Assembly: GCF_018883605.1 (NCBI RefSeq)
Contig: NZ_JAHLEM010000051.1
Location: 1 to 44,159 of the forward strand
Direction of reading: 5' to 3'
Length of the DNA stretch: 44,159 nucleotides
Origin: Streptomyces niphimycinicus
GTDB lineage: Bacteria; Actinomycetota; Actinomycetes; Streptomycetales; Streptomycetaceae
Numbering within the stretch: position 1 is the stretch's first letter; every line of letters begins with the position of its first letter. The notes under the pieces were generated by a model. It did not search any database, was not told the origin of the DNA, and was given only the letters and a program-made list of their open reading frames with translations. Positions 8,738 through 16,977 of the stretch are shown one piece after another. Made by a program: the position numbers and the translations under genes.

Positions 8738-9528
8738 GCGTTGTCTCCTCGGTAGTCGTGTCGCCAGCCGAGCCCCTCGCTCGTACCGGCGCGCGGGATG
8801 TACTCGCAGCCGATCCACCCGTCGAAGCCCAGGTCGTCGATGACGCCGAACAGGTGGCGGATGTCGAGCTCGCCGCGGTCGGGCTCATGGCGATCGGGTA
8901 CGCCCGCGATCTGTAGATGGCCGACCCGGCCGGTGGGCAGATCGCGGCGCAGGGTCGTGGTGAGGTCGCCCTCGACGATCTGGCAGTGGTAGAGGTCGAG
9001 CTGCACCTTGAGGTTCGGGGCTCCCACCTCCCGTACCACGGTGTGCGCTGCGGACTGCCGGCTCAGGAAGTAGCCGGGCATATCGCGGCCGTTGATCGGC
9101 TCGATCAGGATGTCGACGCCCACCGCGGCGGCCCGCTCCGCGGCCCAGGCGAGGTTGGCCAGGTAGGTGTCGTGGTGCTCGGCCCGGTCCTGTGCGGGCC
9201 CCACCAGCCCGGCCATCATGTGCACCCGTGGACAGCCGAGCTCCGCCGCATACTCCAGAGCCCGCTCGATCCCCGAGCGCGCCTCCGCCTCGCGTCCGGG
9301 CAGCGCCGCGAGCCCGCGCTCGCCGGACTCCCACGCGCCGGGCGGAGCGTTGAACAGCACCTGCCTCAGACCGTGGTCGTCGAGCCGGCGGCGCAGCTCG
9401 GTGGCGTCGTACGCGTACGGGAAGAGGTACTCGACGGCCTCGAAGCCGTCCGCCGACGCCGCGGCGAAGCGGTCGAGGAAGTCGTGTTCGGTGTACATCA
9501 TGGACAGGTTCGCGGCGAACCTCGGCAT
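8734..9528 (-). CDS. otnI: 2-oxo-tetronate isomerase, hydroxypyruvate-isomerase family (264 aa)
   Basis: TIM-barrel xylose-isomerase-like protein of the hydroxypyruvate isomerase family. Landmarks are [14 protein letters not shown] at the start, [16 protein letters not shown] with the metal-binding Glu, [13 protein letters not shown] (here [14 protein letters not shown]) and the final [10 protein letters not shown]. OtnI interconverts 2-oxo- and 3-oxo-tetronate, linking the dehydrogenases to the kinase. GGAG lies 5 nt before the ATG, and the gene ends in a 4-nt overlap with denD. A true hydroxypyruvate isomerase is the alternative, but the kinase, decarboxylase and two dehydrogenases around it favour OtnI. 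Confidence 0.87.
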   Translation of the reverse strand: MPRFAANLSMMYTEHDFLDRFAAASADGFEAVEYLFPYAYDATELRRRLDDHGLRQVLFNAPPGAWESGERGLAALPGREAEARSGIERALEYAAELGCPRVHMMAGLVGPAQDRAEHHDTYLANLAWAAERAAAVGVDILIEPINGRDMPGYFLSRQSAAHTVVREVGAPNLKVQLDLYHCQIVEGDLTTTLRRDLPTGRVGHLQIAGVPDRHEPDRGELDIRHLFGVIDDLGFDGWIGCEYIPRAGTSEGLGWRHDYRGDNA

Positions 9529-9562
9529 GCTGGCTCCTGCGTTCGGGCCGGGACCGTCCCGG

Positions 9563-10870
9563 TCAGCGGTTGACGATGTGCTTCTTGGTGGTGAGCACCG
9601 CGGCGGCGCCGACGATCAGGCTCAGCGCCAGGACATGCATCGGGATCGACGCCGAGCCGGTGGCGTCCTTGAGCGCGCCGATCATGTAGGGGCTGACGAA
9701 ACCGGCGAGGTTGCCCACCGAGTTGATCATGGCGAGGCCCGCCGCGGCGGCGGTGCCGCCCAGAAACGCGGTGGGGAGCGACCAGAACAGCGGAGCGCAG
9801 GTCAGCACCCCGGCCGCGGCGATGGACAGCGCGGTCAGGGACAGTGCGGTCGAGCCGTTCCAGACGGCGGACAGCGAGAACCCGACGGCGCCCATGAGAC
9901 TCGGGATGACCAGGTGCCAGCGGCGCTCGCGGCGCCTGTCCGCCGAGCGGCCGAACAGGTTCATCGCGACGAGCGCGGCCAGGAACGGCACGGCGCTGAG
10001 CACACCGATCGCGAAGTTGCCCTCGATGCCGGTGGACTCCACGAACGAGGGCATCCAGAAGGTCAGCGCGTACTGGCCCATCACGAAGCAGAAGTAGATG
10101 AGGCACATCAGCCACACCCTGGGCTCACGGAAGGCGTCCCGGACCCGGCCGTCCACCGTCCGGTGCGTGGTGTCGTCGGCGACCGCCCGCTCGACGACGG
10201 CCTTCTCCTCATCGGTCAGCCACTTCGCGGCGCGCACGTCGTCGTCCAGGTAGAAGAGGGTGACGACACCGACGAGGAGCGCGGGGACGGCCTCCAGCAG
10301 GAACATCCACTGCCAGCCCTGCCAGCCGTTCACACCCTGGAAGTGGTCCATGATCCAGCCGGAGAGCGGATTGCCGAAGATGCCCGCCACCGGGATGGCG
10401 GACATGAACATCGCGATCACCCGGGCCCGGCGGTACGAGGGGAACCAGTAGGTGCAGTAGAGGATCACTCCCGGATAGAACCCCGCCTCCGCGGCACCGA
10501 GCAGAAACCTCAGCACATAGAACGTCGCCTCGTTGGTGACGAACATGAACGCCGCCGAGACCAGGCCCCAACTGATCATGATGCGGGCGATCCAGGTGCG
10601 GGCCCCGACGCGTTGCAGCATCAGGTTGGAGGGGACCTCCAGGATGAAGTAGCCGATGAAGAACAGGCCCGCCCCCAGGCCGTACGCCGCCTCGCTGAAC
10701 CCGAGGTCGTCGGACATCTGGAGCTTCGCGAAGCCGACATTGACCCGGTCCAGATAGGAGGCCACGTAGCAGAGGATGAGGAAGGGGACGATGCGGCGTA
10801 CGACCTTGCGGTAGACGGTGTTCTCACGGGCGAGCGCGGGGGTCTCGGCCGCCACTGCGGGGATGGGCAT
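9563..10870 (-). CDS. MFS transporter, anion:cation symporter family (435 aa)
   Basis: Twelve-helix major facilitator of the anion:cation symporter (phthalate/tartrate/glucarate permease) type. The signature [11 protein letters not shown] after the first helix and [21 protein letters not shown] in helix 4/5 are typical. Such carriers import organic anions with protons or sodium, and inside this operon the cargo is most likely L-threonate and/or D-erythronate. It lies 55 nt after otnC and 34 nt before otnI. The central loop between the two six-helix halves ([21 protein letters not shown]) is as long as usual. No truncation is seen. Confidence 0.9.
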   Translation of the reverse strand: MPIPAVAAETPALARENTVYRKVVRRIVPFLILCYVASYLDRVNVGFAKLQMSDDLGFSEAAYGLGAGLFFIGYFILEVPSNLMLQRVGARTWIARIMISWGLVSAAFMFVTNEATFYVLRFLLGAAEAGFYPGVILYCTYWFPSYRRARVIAMFMSAIPVAGIFGNPLSGWIMDHFQGVNGWQGWQWMFLLEAVPALLVGVVTLFYLDDDVRAAKWLTDEEKAVVERAVADDTTHRTVDGRVRDAFREPRVWLMCLIYFCFVMGQYALTFWMPSFVESTGIEGNFAIGVLSAVPFLAALVAMNLFGRSADRRRERRWHLVIPSLMGAVGFSLSAVWNGSTALSLTALSIAAAGVLTCAPLFWSLPTAFLGGTAAAAGLAMINSVGNLAGFVSPYMIGALKDATGSASIPMHVLALSLIVGAAAVLTTKKHIVNR

Positions 10871-10925
10871 GACGAATCCTTTGTGCGGCTCAGGGGATTC
10901 TGCGAACGGGGAGGGGAGAGCGGGT

Positions 10926-11600
10926 TCACCAAGCGGTGCCGAACGTGGCCCTCAGCTCTTCGATGGCGTCGGTGGTGAGCGGCCCCGGTCGACGGTCGGT
11001 CAGGAGCCAAAGACGTGCGGTCTCCTCGAGTTCTTCGAGGACGGCGAGGACGGCGGCCGCGTCCGGGCCCCAGACCACGGGGCCGAGCCGGTCGAGCAGA
11101 ACGGCCCTGATCGGTGTGTGGCTCGCCTGGTGGTCGGCGATCCGGGCGGTCACCAGGTCGGCCACGCGCGGGTCGCCGGGCCGGTGGTAGGGGATGAGCG
11201 GGACGTGTCCGACCTTCATCACGAAGTAGGGAGTGATGGGCGGGAGCACGTCGTCCTGGCTCCACACACCGGCCAGGGTGAGCGCGACCAGGTGGGTGGA
11301 GTGGGTGTGGACGACGAATCGGGCCGTGGGGTCGGCCGCGTAGATGCGTCGATGGAGCGTCAGGGTCTTGCTCGGGCGGTCGCCCGCGATCCGCTCACCC
11401 CGGGCGTCGACCAGCGCGAGGCGGTCGCGCTGGAGAAAGCCCAGGGCGGCGTCGGTGGGTGTGATCAGGTGGCCGTCGCCGACCCCGGCGCTGATGTTCC
11501 CGGCGCTGGCGTGCACATAGCCCCTGTTGAACAGGCTTGTGCCGACCCGGACGATCTCGTCGCGTGCCGCGTCCACGGTGGTGTCGTGGAACTCGGTCAT
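10926..11600 (-). CDS. otnC: OtnC-like class II aldolase/decarboxylase with altered active site (224 aa)
   Basis: Class II aldolase/adducin family protein placed as 3-oxo-tetronate-4-phosphate decarboxylase, which yields dihydroxyacetone phosphate. GNIS at 34-37 (phosphate site) and H98-T-H100 (two zinc ligands) are present. Two expected residues are not: the acidic residue after PSK is T79 (PSKT instead of PSKE), and the third zinc His of the usual NHG is L172 (DRLGPVVWG). Both are clear in the DNA. The ATG at 11600 overlaps the otnK stop by ATGA. The protein may use other ligands, have changed chemistry, or be inactive; the intact frame and coupling argue against simple decay. Confidence 0.78.
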   Translation of the reverse strand: MTEFHDTTVDAARDEIVRVGTSLFNRGYVHASAGNISAGVGDGHLITPTDAALGFLQRDRLALVDARGERIAGDRPSKTLTLHRRIYAADPTARFVVHTHSTHLVALTLAGVWSQDDVLPPITPYFVMKVGHVPLIPYHRPGDPRVADLVTARIADHQASHTPIRAVLLDRLGPVVWGPDAAAVLAVLEELEETARLWLLTDRRPGPLTTDAIEELRATFGTAW

Positions 11601-12877
11601 GAGACCTCCCGGTCGAGCAGCGCGAACGAGTCGGTGAAGAACGCGGGGCCACCGAAGTTGCCGGACTTCAGGGTGATGTGGAGCGTGTCGCCGCCGGGAA
11701 GCGGCGCCGCGCACCATGGCACACCGGGGTCGATCTGCGGTCCGATGCGCAGCCCGGTGACGCCGAGGGCCCGGACGACCGCTCCCGAGGTCTCACCGCC
11801 CGCGACGACGAGTTGGCGGACACCGCGCTCCACGAGGCCCCGGGCCACGCGGGCCAGGGTCCGCTCCACCAGTTCACCGGCCTCGACGGCGCCGAGCTTG
11901 CTCTGGACGGTGCGGACCGCCTCGGGCGCCTCGGTGGAGTAGAAGAGGACAGGACCGTCGGCCAGATGGGATTCGGCGAAGGCAAGGGCCTGGCCGGACA
12001 CGTCCTCACCGGCCGCGATACGCAGCGGATCGACGCTGAACGCGGGCCGCCCGGCCCGCAGGAACTCCAGCACCTGGCGGTTGGTGGCGGTGGAGACCGA
12101 TCCGGAGATGACGGCCCGGTGGCCGCCGGGCGGTGGCAGCCGGGCGGCGGCGTCAGACGGCGTGAACCCCCAGTTCGCGGGCAGCCCGATGGCCAGGCCC
12201 GAACCGGCCGTCACCAGGGGCAGCCCCTGGACCGCCGCGCCGAGACGCACCAGATCCTCGTTGGAGACGGCGTCGGCGATGGCGATCCCGGCGCCCTGCC
12301 CGCGCAGATCGTCGATCCGGGCCCGGACCGCGTCGGCACCGCGGCCGACGACGGTGTGGTCGATCAGGCCGACCGCCCGTGTGGTCTGCGCACCCAGGAC
12401 CGAGACCAGATTGGGGTCGGTCATCGGGGTGAGCGGGTGATGGCGCATACCGCTCGCGCTGAGCAGCACGTCGCCGACGAAGAGATGGCCCTTGAAGACC
12501 GTGCGCCCGTTGTCGGGGAACGCGGGCGTCGCGATCGTGAAGTCGGTGCCGAGCGCGTCCATCAGGGCCTCGGTGACCGGCCCGATGTTGCCGGCCGGTG
12601 TCGAGTCGAAGGTGGAGCAGTACTTGAAGTAGATCTGTTCGGCGCCCGCGGACCGCAGCCAGGCGAGGGCCCGCAGCGACGCCTCGACGGCCTCGGCGGC
12701 CGGAGCCGTCCGCGACTTGAGCGCGATGACCACGGCGTCCGCGTCCACCGGCCGCTGTGCGCCGTCAGGTGGCACATCGATGAGCTGGACCACGCGCATG
12801 CCCGCGCGCACCAGGTTGTTGGCCAGGTCCGTGGCGCCCGTGAAGTCGTCGGCGATGCAGCCGAGTCGGATTCCCAT
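11597..12877 (-). CDS. otnK: 3-oxo-tetronate 4-kinase, four-carbon acid sugar kinase (426 aa)
   Basis: Four-carbon acid sugar kinase family (formerly DUF1537). The N-terminal substrate domain opens with GCIADDFTGATDLANNLV, the family hallmark. The C-terminal nucleotide-binding domain holds SGSVSTATNRQV, VVAGGETSGAVVRALG and ITLKSGNFGGPAFF, which form the ATP site. OtnK phosphorylates 3-oxo-tetronate at the 4-position. The start at 12877 follows the ltnD stop by one base (TGA-G-ATG), and the stop overlaps otnC. Length is normal. A kinase for another C4 acid sugar is possible, but the neighbours match the otn/den pathway exactly. Confidence 0.92.
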   Translation of the reverse strand: MGIRLGCIADDFTGATDLANNLVRAGMRVVQLIDVPPDGAQRPVDADAVVIALKSRTAPAAEAVEASLRALAWLRSAGAEQIYFKYCSTFDSTPAGNIGPVTEALMDALGTDFTIATPAFPDNGRTVFKGHLFVGDVLLSASGMRHHPLTPMTDPNLVSVLGAQTTRAVGLIDHTVVGRGADAVRARIDDLRGQGAGIAIADAVSNEDLVRLGAAVQGLPLVTAGSGLAIGLPANWGFTPSDAAARLPPPGGHRAVISGSVSTATNRQVLEFLRAGRPAFSVDPLRIAAGEDVSGQALAFAESHLADGPVLFYSTEAPEAVRTVQSKLGAVEAGELVERTLARVARGLVERGVRQLVVAGGETSGAVVRALGVTGLRIGPQIDPGVPWCAAPLPGGDTLHITLKSGNFGGPAFFTDSFALLDREVS

Positions 12878-12878
12878 C

Positions 12879-13796
12879 TCAGGCCCCCATCGGCCGCGGC
12901 AGATCGATCCCGGGGAAGATCTTGATGACCGCGCTGTCGTCCTCGTCACCCAGCCCCGACGCCGACGCCTGGAGGAACATCTGGTGAGCCGTGGCCGCCA
13001 GGGGGAGCGGGAACCGCTGCGGCCGTGCGGAGTCGAGGACGAGCCCCAGGTCCTTGACGAAGATGTCGACCGCGGAGAGGGCCGTGTAGTCACCGGCGAG
13101 CACATGCGCCATCCGGTTCTCGAACATCCACGAGTTGCCGGCGCTGTGCGTGATGACCTCGTAGAGCGCCTCGGCCGGCACACCGGCCTTCAGACCCAGC
13201 GCCATCGCCTCGGCCGCCGCGGCGATGTGCACACCCGCGAGCAACTGGTTCACGATCTTGACCTTCGAGCCGAGACCGGGCTGCTCACCCAGGCGGTAGA
13301 CCGTGGCACTCATGGCCTCGAGCACCGGGTCGGCGACCGCGTACGCCGCGGCGGAGCCCGACGTCATCATGGTCAGCTCTCCGGCCGCGGCGCGCGCGGC
13401 GCCACCGGAGATGGGGGCGTCCAGGTAGAGCACACCCCGCTCGGCCAGCCGTCCCTCGAGCTCCGCGGACCAGCCCGGATCGACGGTGGAGCACATCACG
13501 AAGACGGTCCCCGGGCGGAGCCGGGCGGCGGCCCCGTCGGCACCGAACAGCACCGACTCGACCTGCGCCGCGTTGACCACGACACCGACCACGACGTCCA
13601 CCGTGGCCGCCAGGTCGCCGGGGGAGGCGAACGCCGTCCCGCCGTCGCGGGCGAAGCCCTCGGCCACCTCCGGTCGCAGATCGTGGACCCCGACCTGGTA
13701 GCCCGCCTTCCGCAGGCTGCGAGCCATGCCGAGTCCCATGGCCCCGAGCCCCACCACGCCCACGCGCGGCTGTGCCGGCCTGTCCTGGTCGCTCAT
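12879..13796 (-). CDS. ltnD: L-threonate dehydrogenase, HIBADH family (305 aa)
   Basis: Beta-hydroxyacid dehydrogenase. The NAD motif GLGAMGLGMA spans about residues 16-25, the substrate segment DAPISGG about 126-132, and the catalytic lysine is K180 in GSKVKIVNQ. LtnD oxidises L-threonate to 2-oxo-tetronate. It is the first gene of the operon. The ATG at 13796 is chosen for the GAGGAGG just upstream; the frame stays open to 13919, but those residues are Arg/His-rich and outside the family. With DenD present too, both C4 acid epimers could enter one route. Confidence 0.88.
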   Translation of the reverse strand: MSDQDRPAQPRVGVVGLGAMGLGMARSLRKAGYQVGVHDLRPEVAEGFARDGGTAFASPGDLAATVDVVVGVVVNAAQVESVLFGADGAAARLRPGTVFVMCSTVDPGWSAELEGRLAERGVLYLDAPISGGAARAAAGELTMMTSGSAAAYAVADPVLEAMSATVYRLGEQPGLGSKVKIVNQLLAGVHIAAAAEAMALGLKAGVPAEALYEVITHSAGNSWMFENRMAHVLAGDYTALSAVDIFVKDLGLVLDSARPQRFPLPLAATAHQMFLQASASGLGDEDDSAVIKIFPGIDLPRPMGA

Positions 13797-13895
13797 GCCC
13801 CTCCTCGTCCTGTGTGCCGTGCTCATGAGGGAGCGCCGCCGCCCGGTGCTGTGCTGTCCGAAGGCGTAGTCGGCCTCCGGCCTCGGCGGCGATCG

Positions 13896-13910
13896 GGTCA
13901 TATGATGACC
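13896..13910. promoter_or_regulatory. Candidate FadR-type operator ahead of the ltnD operon
   Basis: Arms ggtcat (13896-13901) and atgacc (13905-13910) are exact reverse complements around a 3-bp centre, in a short A/T-rich island in otherwise GC-rich DNA. It lies 100 bp upstream of the ltnD ATG. The TGGTCAT...ATGACCA-like shape resembles FadR/GntR operators. A second dyad, gtgacg-tc-cgtcac at 13934-13947, lies further upstream and could be a second site. Confidence 0.55.
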
Positions 13911-13967
13911 TGAAGACAAGGTTCGCGCATACGGTGACGTCCGTCACATGGGGTGGGGGATATGCGT

Positions 13968-13995
13968 GTGGGACCCCTTGAAAGGCGGGTCCCAC
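13968..13995. terminator. 9-bp stem hairpin between the ltnD and alginate lyase genes
   Basis: gtgggaccc (13968-13976) pairs exactly with gggtcccac (13987-13995) around a 10-nt loop. It sits between divergently placed regions, upstream of ltnD and downstream of the alginate lyase gene. It may back up the larger hairpin at 14019-14063. Confidence 0.5.
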
Positions 13996-14018
13996 ATCAG
14001 GTGCACGGCCGCAACGGG

Positions 14019-14063
14019 GGCCGCGGCCAGTAGGAAGCCGGCATCCTCCTACTGACCGCGGCC
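14019..14063. terminator. 17-bp stem hairpin downstream of the alginate lyase gene
   Basis: Arms 14019-14035 and 14047-14063 are reverse complements with one mismatch around an 11-nt loop. It begins 14 bp past the stop of the leftward alginate lyase gene, so it is the probable terminator. It also shields the ltnD promoter region. Confidence 0.7.
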
Positions 14064-14077
14064 GCATGGCACGGTGC

Positions 14078-14875
14078 TCAGGTGTGCTTCACCGTGACCC
14101 CGTACAGGGCGACCTCGCCGTAGTTCGAGTTGTCGCACGGCGAGGAGTTGCCGCAGTTCGCCTGCGTGTAGTCGCCCGCCTTGAAGTAGCCGCTGCCGAA
14201 CTTGGCGGTGACGGTGGCCTGGAGGGTGCCGTTGTAGGAGACGTCGACCTTTCCGTCGTGGGCCACGAACTTGCCCTCGAAGCGGTCGCCCAGCTTGTAG
14301 CTGGAGGTCACCAGCTTGTAGTGGGTGGTGTTGTAGGAGGTGACGTAGAGGCTGGTCCCTTCGAGGCGGAACGAGGTGACATCGCTCGTCTCGTCATGGA
14401 TCTGCCCCGCCATGACGTGCGGCTTGCTCGCGGGGAGATGCGTGATCGCCTCGTCGACGACCATGGTGTGGGTGCCCTTCGTGGACGACCAACTGGTGGT
14501 CGCCGACCCGTCAGCGGTCATCTCGCGCAGCTCCGACCGCGGGTATCCGGTGTTGCTGGTGGTGGCGCCGTTGACGGCGGCCCGCATCAGGATCGCGTCG
14601 CAGCCCGAAGTGGTCGTGAACCACGGTGCCTTGTCGTACGTGGACAGGGCCGGCTGCTTGATCTCCTGGGGCGAGCCGGAGCTGTTGGGGGTGGGCAGTT
14701 GGAGCTTCCAGCCGGTGCTCAGTCCGATGGCCGCGGCCGGTGCGGGGCAGGCGGCGGCCACCGGAGCGGCCGAGGCACTCTGCATCGAGGCCAGGGCGCC
14801 GGCGGCGAGTGCCGGTGCGGCGATGTACACGAGAGCGCGGCGCGGAGTCCTGCGCGCGCTGGAGTTCTTCTGCAT
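14078..14875 (-). CDS. Secreted alginate lyase, polysaccharide lyase family 7 (265 aa)
   Basis: PL7 lyase cleaving alginate-type uronan by beta-elimination. All three family blocks are readable: R113-SEL-R117 (RSELREM), Q158-I-H160 (QIHD) and YFKAGDYTQ near the C-terminus, containing the catalytic Gln, His, Tyr and Arg. The N-terminus is basic, then hydrophobic (ALVYIAAPALAAGALA) with a cleavage-like ASA-AP near residue 37, so it is exported. ATG at 14875 has AAGGAG 6 nt upstream; an earlier ATG at 14890 would place that ribosome site inside the gene. No binding module is attached. Endo or exo mode cannot be decided. Confidence 0.92.
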   Translation of the reverse strand: MQKNSSARRTPRRALVYIAAPALAAGALASMQSASAAPVAAACPAPAAAIGLSTGWKLQLPTPNSSGSPQEIKQPALSTYDKAPWFTTTSGCDAILMRAAVNGATTSNTGYPRSELREMTADGSATTSWSSTKGTHTMVVDEAITHLPASKPHVMAGQIHDETSDVTSFRLEGTSLYVTSYNTTHYKLVTSSYKLGDRFEGKFVAHDGKVDVSYNGTLQATVTAKFGSGYFKAGDYTQANCGNSSPCDNSNYGEVALYGVTVKHT

Positions 14876-14966
14876 ATGCGGCTCCTTCATGTGTGGGGGC
14901 CATGACACGTGGTTGGACGAGGATTCGGGACGCGGGTGTCAGGACCCGCGTATCGGGACGGGCCTG

Positions 14967-15117
14967 TCAGGACGCCCGTGTCAGGACGAGCTTGGCGGTG
15001 TGGCCGCTGACCGACCGCACCCGGATGCTCAGGCTGTTGAGCCTGACGGTGCCGGACCGCTCCCGAGGAGGCGCCCGGCCGCCGTCATCCCCTCCGCTGT
15101 CACAGCTCGACGGGCGG
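14967..15117 (-). pseudogene. Possible C-terminal remnant of a secreted protein
   Basis: A leftward frame ending at a TGA (14967-14969) reads ...SGTVRLNSLSIRVRSVSG and then HTAKLVLTRAS, which resembles the last beta-strands of a secreted sandwich domain. No start or ribosome site is present, and it abuts the broken nuclease/phosphatase gene to the right. Between it and the alginate lyase gene I see only short tcaggac-type repeats. The source family is not recognised. Confidence 0.3.
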
Positions 15118-15119
15118 CT

Positions 15120-15362
15120 TCAACCCAGCGCGATCCGGGCGGCGATCGGCAGATGGTCGCTGCCGGTGGCGGGCAGGGTGCGGATGTGGCCGACAGCCGC
15201 CGAACGGGCCATGACCTGGTCGATCCGCCGGGCGTCGGTGAGCCGATGCCTCGACCAGAGTCCGACGGTGCCCCGGACGGCGTGGTACGGGTAGTCCGGG
15301 GCCAGGGTCTTCTCGTGGACCGGCAGCGCCCTGGGCACCAGCTCCTCCAGCGCGATGAGCAA
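15120..15362 (-). pseudogene. Endonuclease/exonuclease/phosphatase family gene with large internal deletion
   Basis: The 80-codon frame joins two separated parts of an EEP-fold protein. It opens with ALEELVPRALPVHEKTLAPDYPYHAVRGTVGLWSRHRL, a mid-protein segment, and then jumps to RIDQVMARSAAVGHIRTLPATGSDHLPIAARIALG, the extreme C-terminus. SDHLP carries the conserved Asp-His. The usual middle of about 90 residues, with the substrate and second metal residues, is missing, as is the N-terminal part with the catalytic Asn/Glu. The join stays in frame. No function is expected. Confidence 0.75.
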
Positions 15363-15492
15363 GACGGGCCATCAGGCGCATGGGCTTCTGGTGCGGGGCG
15401 TGAGATTCCGGTGACGGTGGCCCGCGCGCTTCCTAGGAACGGATCTTGTGCTTTCCCGTGCCTCCTTCAGCCGCTATGCGGAATTGCGCAGG

Positions 15493-16374
15493 TCACTGAG
15501 CCAGGGCCGTCCGGGCCGCCGTGAGTGCCTGCCCGGCGTAGCCGCGGCCGAACAGCACCGTGTGCACCAGCAGGGGGAAGAGCTGGTGCAGTCCGATGCG
15601 GTCGGCCCAGCCCTCGGCGAGCGGCGCCACGTCCTGGTAGCTGTCCAGCACCTGATCGAGATGCGGGCAGCCGAACAGGTGGAGCATCGCCAGATCGGTC
15701 TCGCGGTGGCCACCGTGCGCGGCCGGGTCGATGAGCCACGCTTGCCCGTCGGCGCCCCACAGGACGTTGCCGTTCCACAGGTCGCCATGCAGCCGGGCGG
15801 GTGGCTCGGCGGGTCCGGCCAGCTCCGGCAGCCGCTCGCATGCGCGCTCGATGACCTCGGCCTCGCCGCGGCGCACCGTGCCGTCGTCGACGGCGCGGCG
15901 CAGATAGGGCAGCACCCGGTGTTCGGCGTACCAGCGCGGCCAGTCGGAGCCCGGGACGTTGCGCATCGGGGCCGGCCCGATGTACGCGTCGGTGGGGCCG
16001 TCCGGTGGCGGGGCGCCGAACGCGGGCGCGCCGACGGCGTGCAGGACGGCCAGGTCGCGGCCGAACCGGGCCGCTGCCCGGGTGCCCGGCCGGCCGACCG
16101 GCACCTGGTCGGTGACCAGCCAGTCCCGGTCGTGGCCGTGTACCACCGGGACGCGGACCGTGCCCGCCTCGGCCAGCCAGCGCAGCCCCGCCGCCTCAGC
16201 CGGTGCCGCGCCGGGACCGTCGCCCCGTTTGACCATCACCGTCTGCCCGCCGTCGAGGGTGACTTCGGTGAGCGTTGCGGACAGCGGGCGCCGACCGGTC
16301 ACCGGGCGGCCGGTGAGGCGGGCCGCCGCGGCGCCGGGGTCCTCGCCGGTCCCGGCCGCCGGACGGGCACTCAT
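15493..16374 (-). CDS. Fructosamine kinase family protein (293 aa)
   Basis: Fructosamine/ketosamine 3-kinase family, with a protein-kinase-like (APH) fold. Motifs are ARLHGDLWNGNVLW (catalytic loop Asp and Asn) and IDPAAHGGHRETDLAM (metal-binding DPxxxxGxxxxDLAM). Bacterial members phosphorylate ribulosamines or erythrulosamines on proteins, making an unstable adduct that falls off and so repairs glycation. The ATG overlaps the stop of the upstream phosphatase gene by ATGA. That pairing matters because low-molecular-weight phosphatases can act as ribulosamine-5-phosphatases, supplying the kinase substrate. The sugar preference is not visible. Confidence 0.88.
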   Translation of the reverse strand: MSARPAAGTGEDPGAAAARLTGRPVTGRRPLSATLTEVTLDGGQTVMVKRGDGPGAAPAEAAGLRWLAEAGTVRVPVVHGHDRDWLVTDQVPVGRPGTRAAARFGRDLAVLHAVGAPAFGAPPPDGPTDAYIGPAPMRNVPGSDWPRWYAEHRVLPYLRRAVDDGTVRRGEAEVIERACERLPELAGPAEPPARLHGDLWNGNVLWGADGQAWLIDPAAHGGHRETDLAMLHLFGCPHLDQVLDSYQDVAPLAEGWADRIGLHQLFPLLVHTVLFGRGYAGQALTAARTALAQ

Positions 16375-16841
16375 GAGCCGAGGCGCTCGCGCACCCAGGC
16401 CAGCAGGCCGGGCATCGCGGCTTCGGTCATGGTCAGCACCTCGTCGAACCCCTCCGGGCCGCCGTAATACGGGTCGGGCACGTCCAGATCACCGGTCGCG
16501 TCCGGGTCGAAGGACCGCAGCATCCTGACCCGGGACGGGTCGTCGACCCGTCGGCGCAGCGCCTTCTCGTGGCCGTCGTCCATCGCCAGGAACAGGTCGG
16601 CGTCGCTGTGCTCGGCGCCGATCTGGGCCGCGACATGCTCGACCGGGTAGTCGTGCCGTGCCAGCAGTTCACCGGCCCGTTCGTCGATGGGCTCACCGGC
16701 GTGCCAGGGGCCGATGCCGGCGCTGCTGACCCGTACCGCGCCGTCGAGTCCGGCCCGGCGCAGATGCTCGGCGAAGACCAGCGCGGCGGACGGCGACCGG
16801 CAGATGTTCCCGCTACAGACAAAGCAGATGTGCACGGCCAC
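16371..16841 (-). CDS. Low-molecular-weight phosphotyrosine phosphatase family (156 aa)
   Basis: The CX5R loop is C9-SGNIC-R15 followed by SP (VCSGNICRSP), and the general-acid Asp is in VPDPYYGG. Length is typical. Two GTG codons are possible starts, at 16841 and 16835; the first is used here, and neither has a strong ribosome site. The stop overlaps the fructosamine kinase start. The classical role is dephosphorylating protein tyrosine, but next to a ketosamine kinase a protein-ribulosamine-5-phosphate phosphatase role in deglycation is at least as likely. Confidence 0.88.
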   Translation of the reverse strand: MAVHICFVCSGNICRSPSAALVFAEHLRRAGLDGAVRVSSAGIGPWHAGEPIDERAGELLARHDYPVEHVAAQIGAEHSDADLFLAMDDGHEKALRRRVDDPSRVRMLRSFDPDATGDLDVPDPYYGGPEGFDEVLTMTEAAMPGLLAWVRERLGS

Positions 16842-16977
16842 CAGCGTAGGGCCTGGCCTCCCGGTGGTGCAGGGGGCGGACTGCCCGTCCAGACCGGCCG
16901 GACCCGCCCGTTGCACCGGCCGGAGCCCGGCGCCGTACCGGACGGAATTCGGCGTCGGGCCCTGCCGGAGCCCGGCG

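Noticed and set aside
13896..14875. Alginate lyase as part of the acid-sugar operon
   Set aside because: Two hairpins separate the genes, they are on the same strand with the operon promoter between them, and alginate breakdown does not run through C4 acids.
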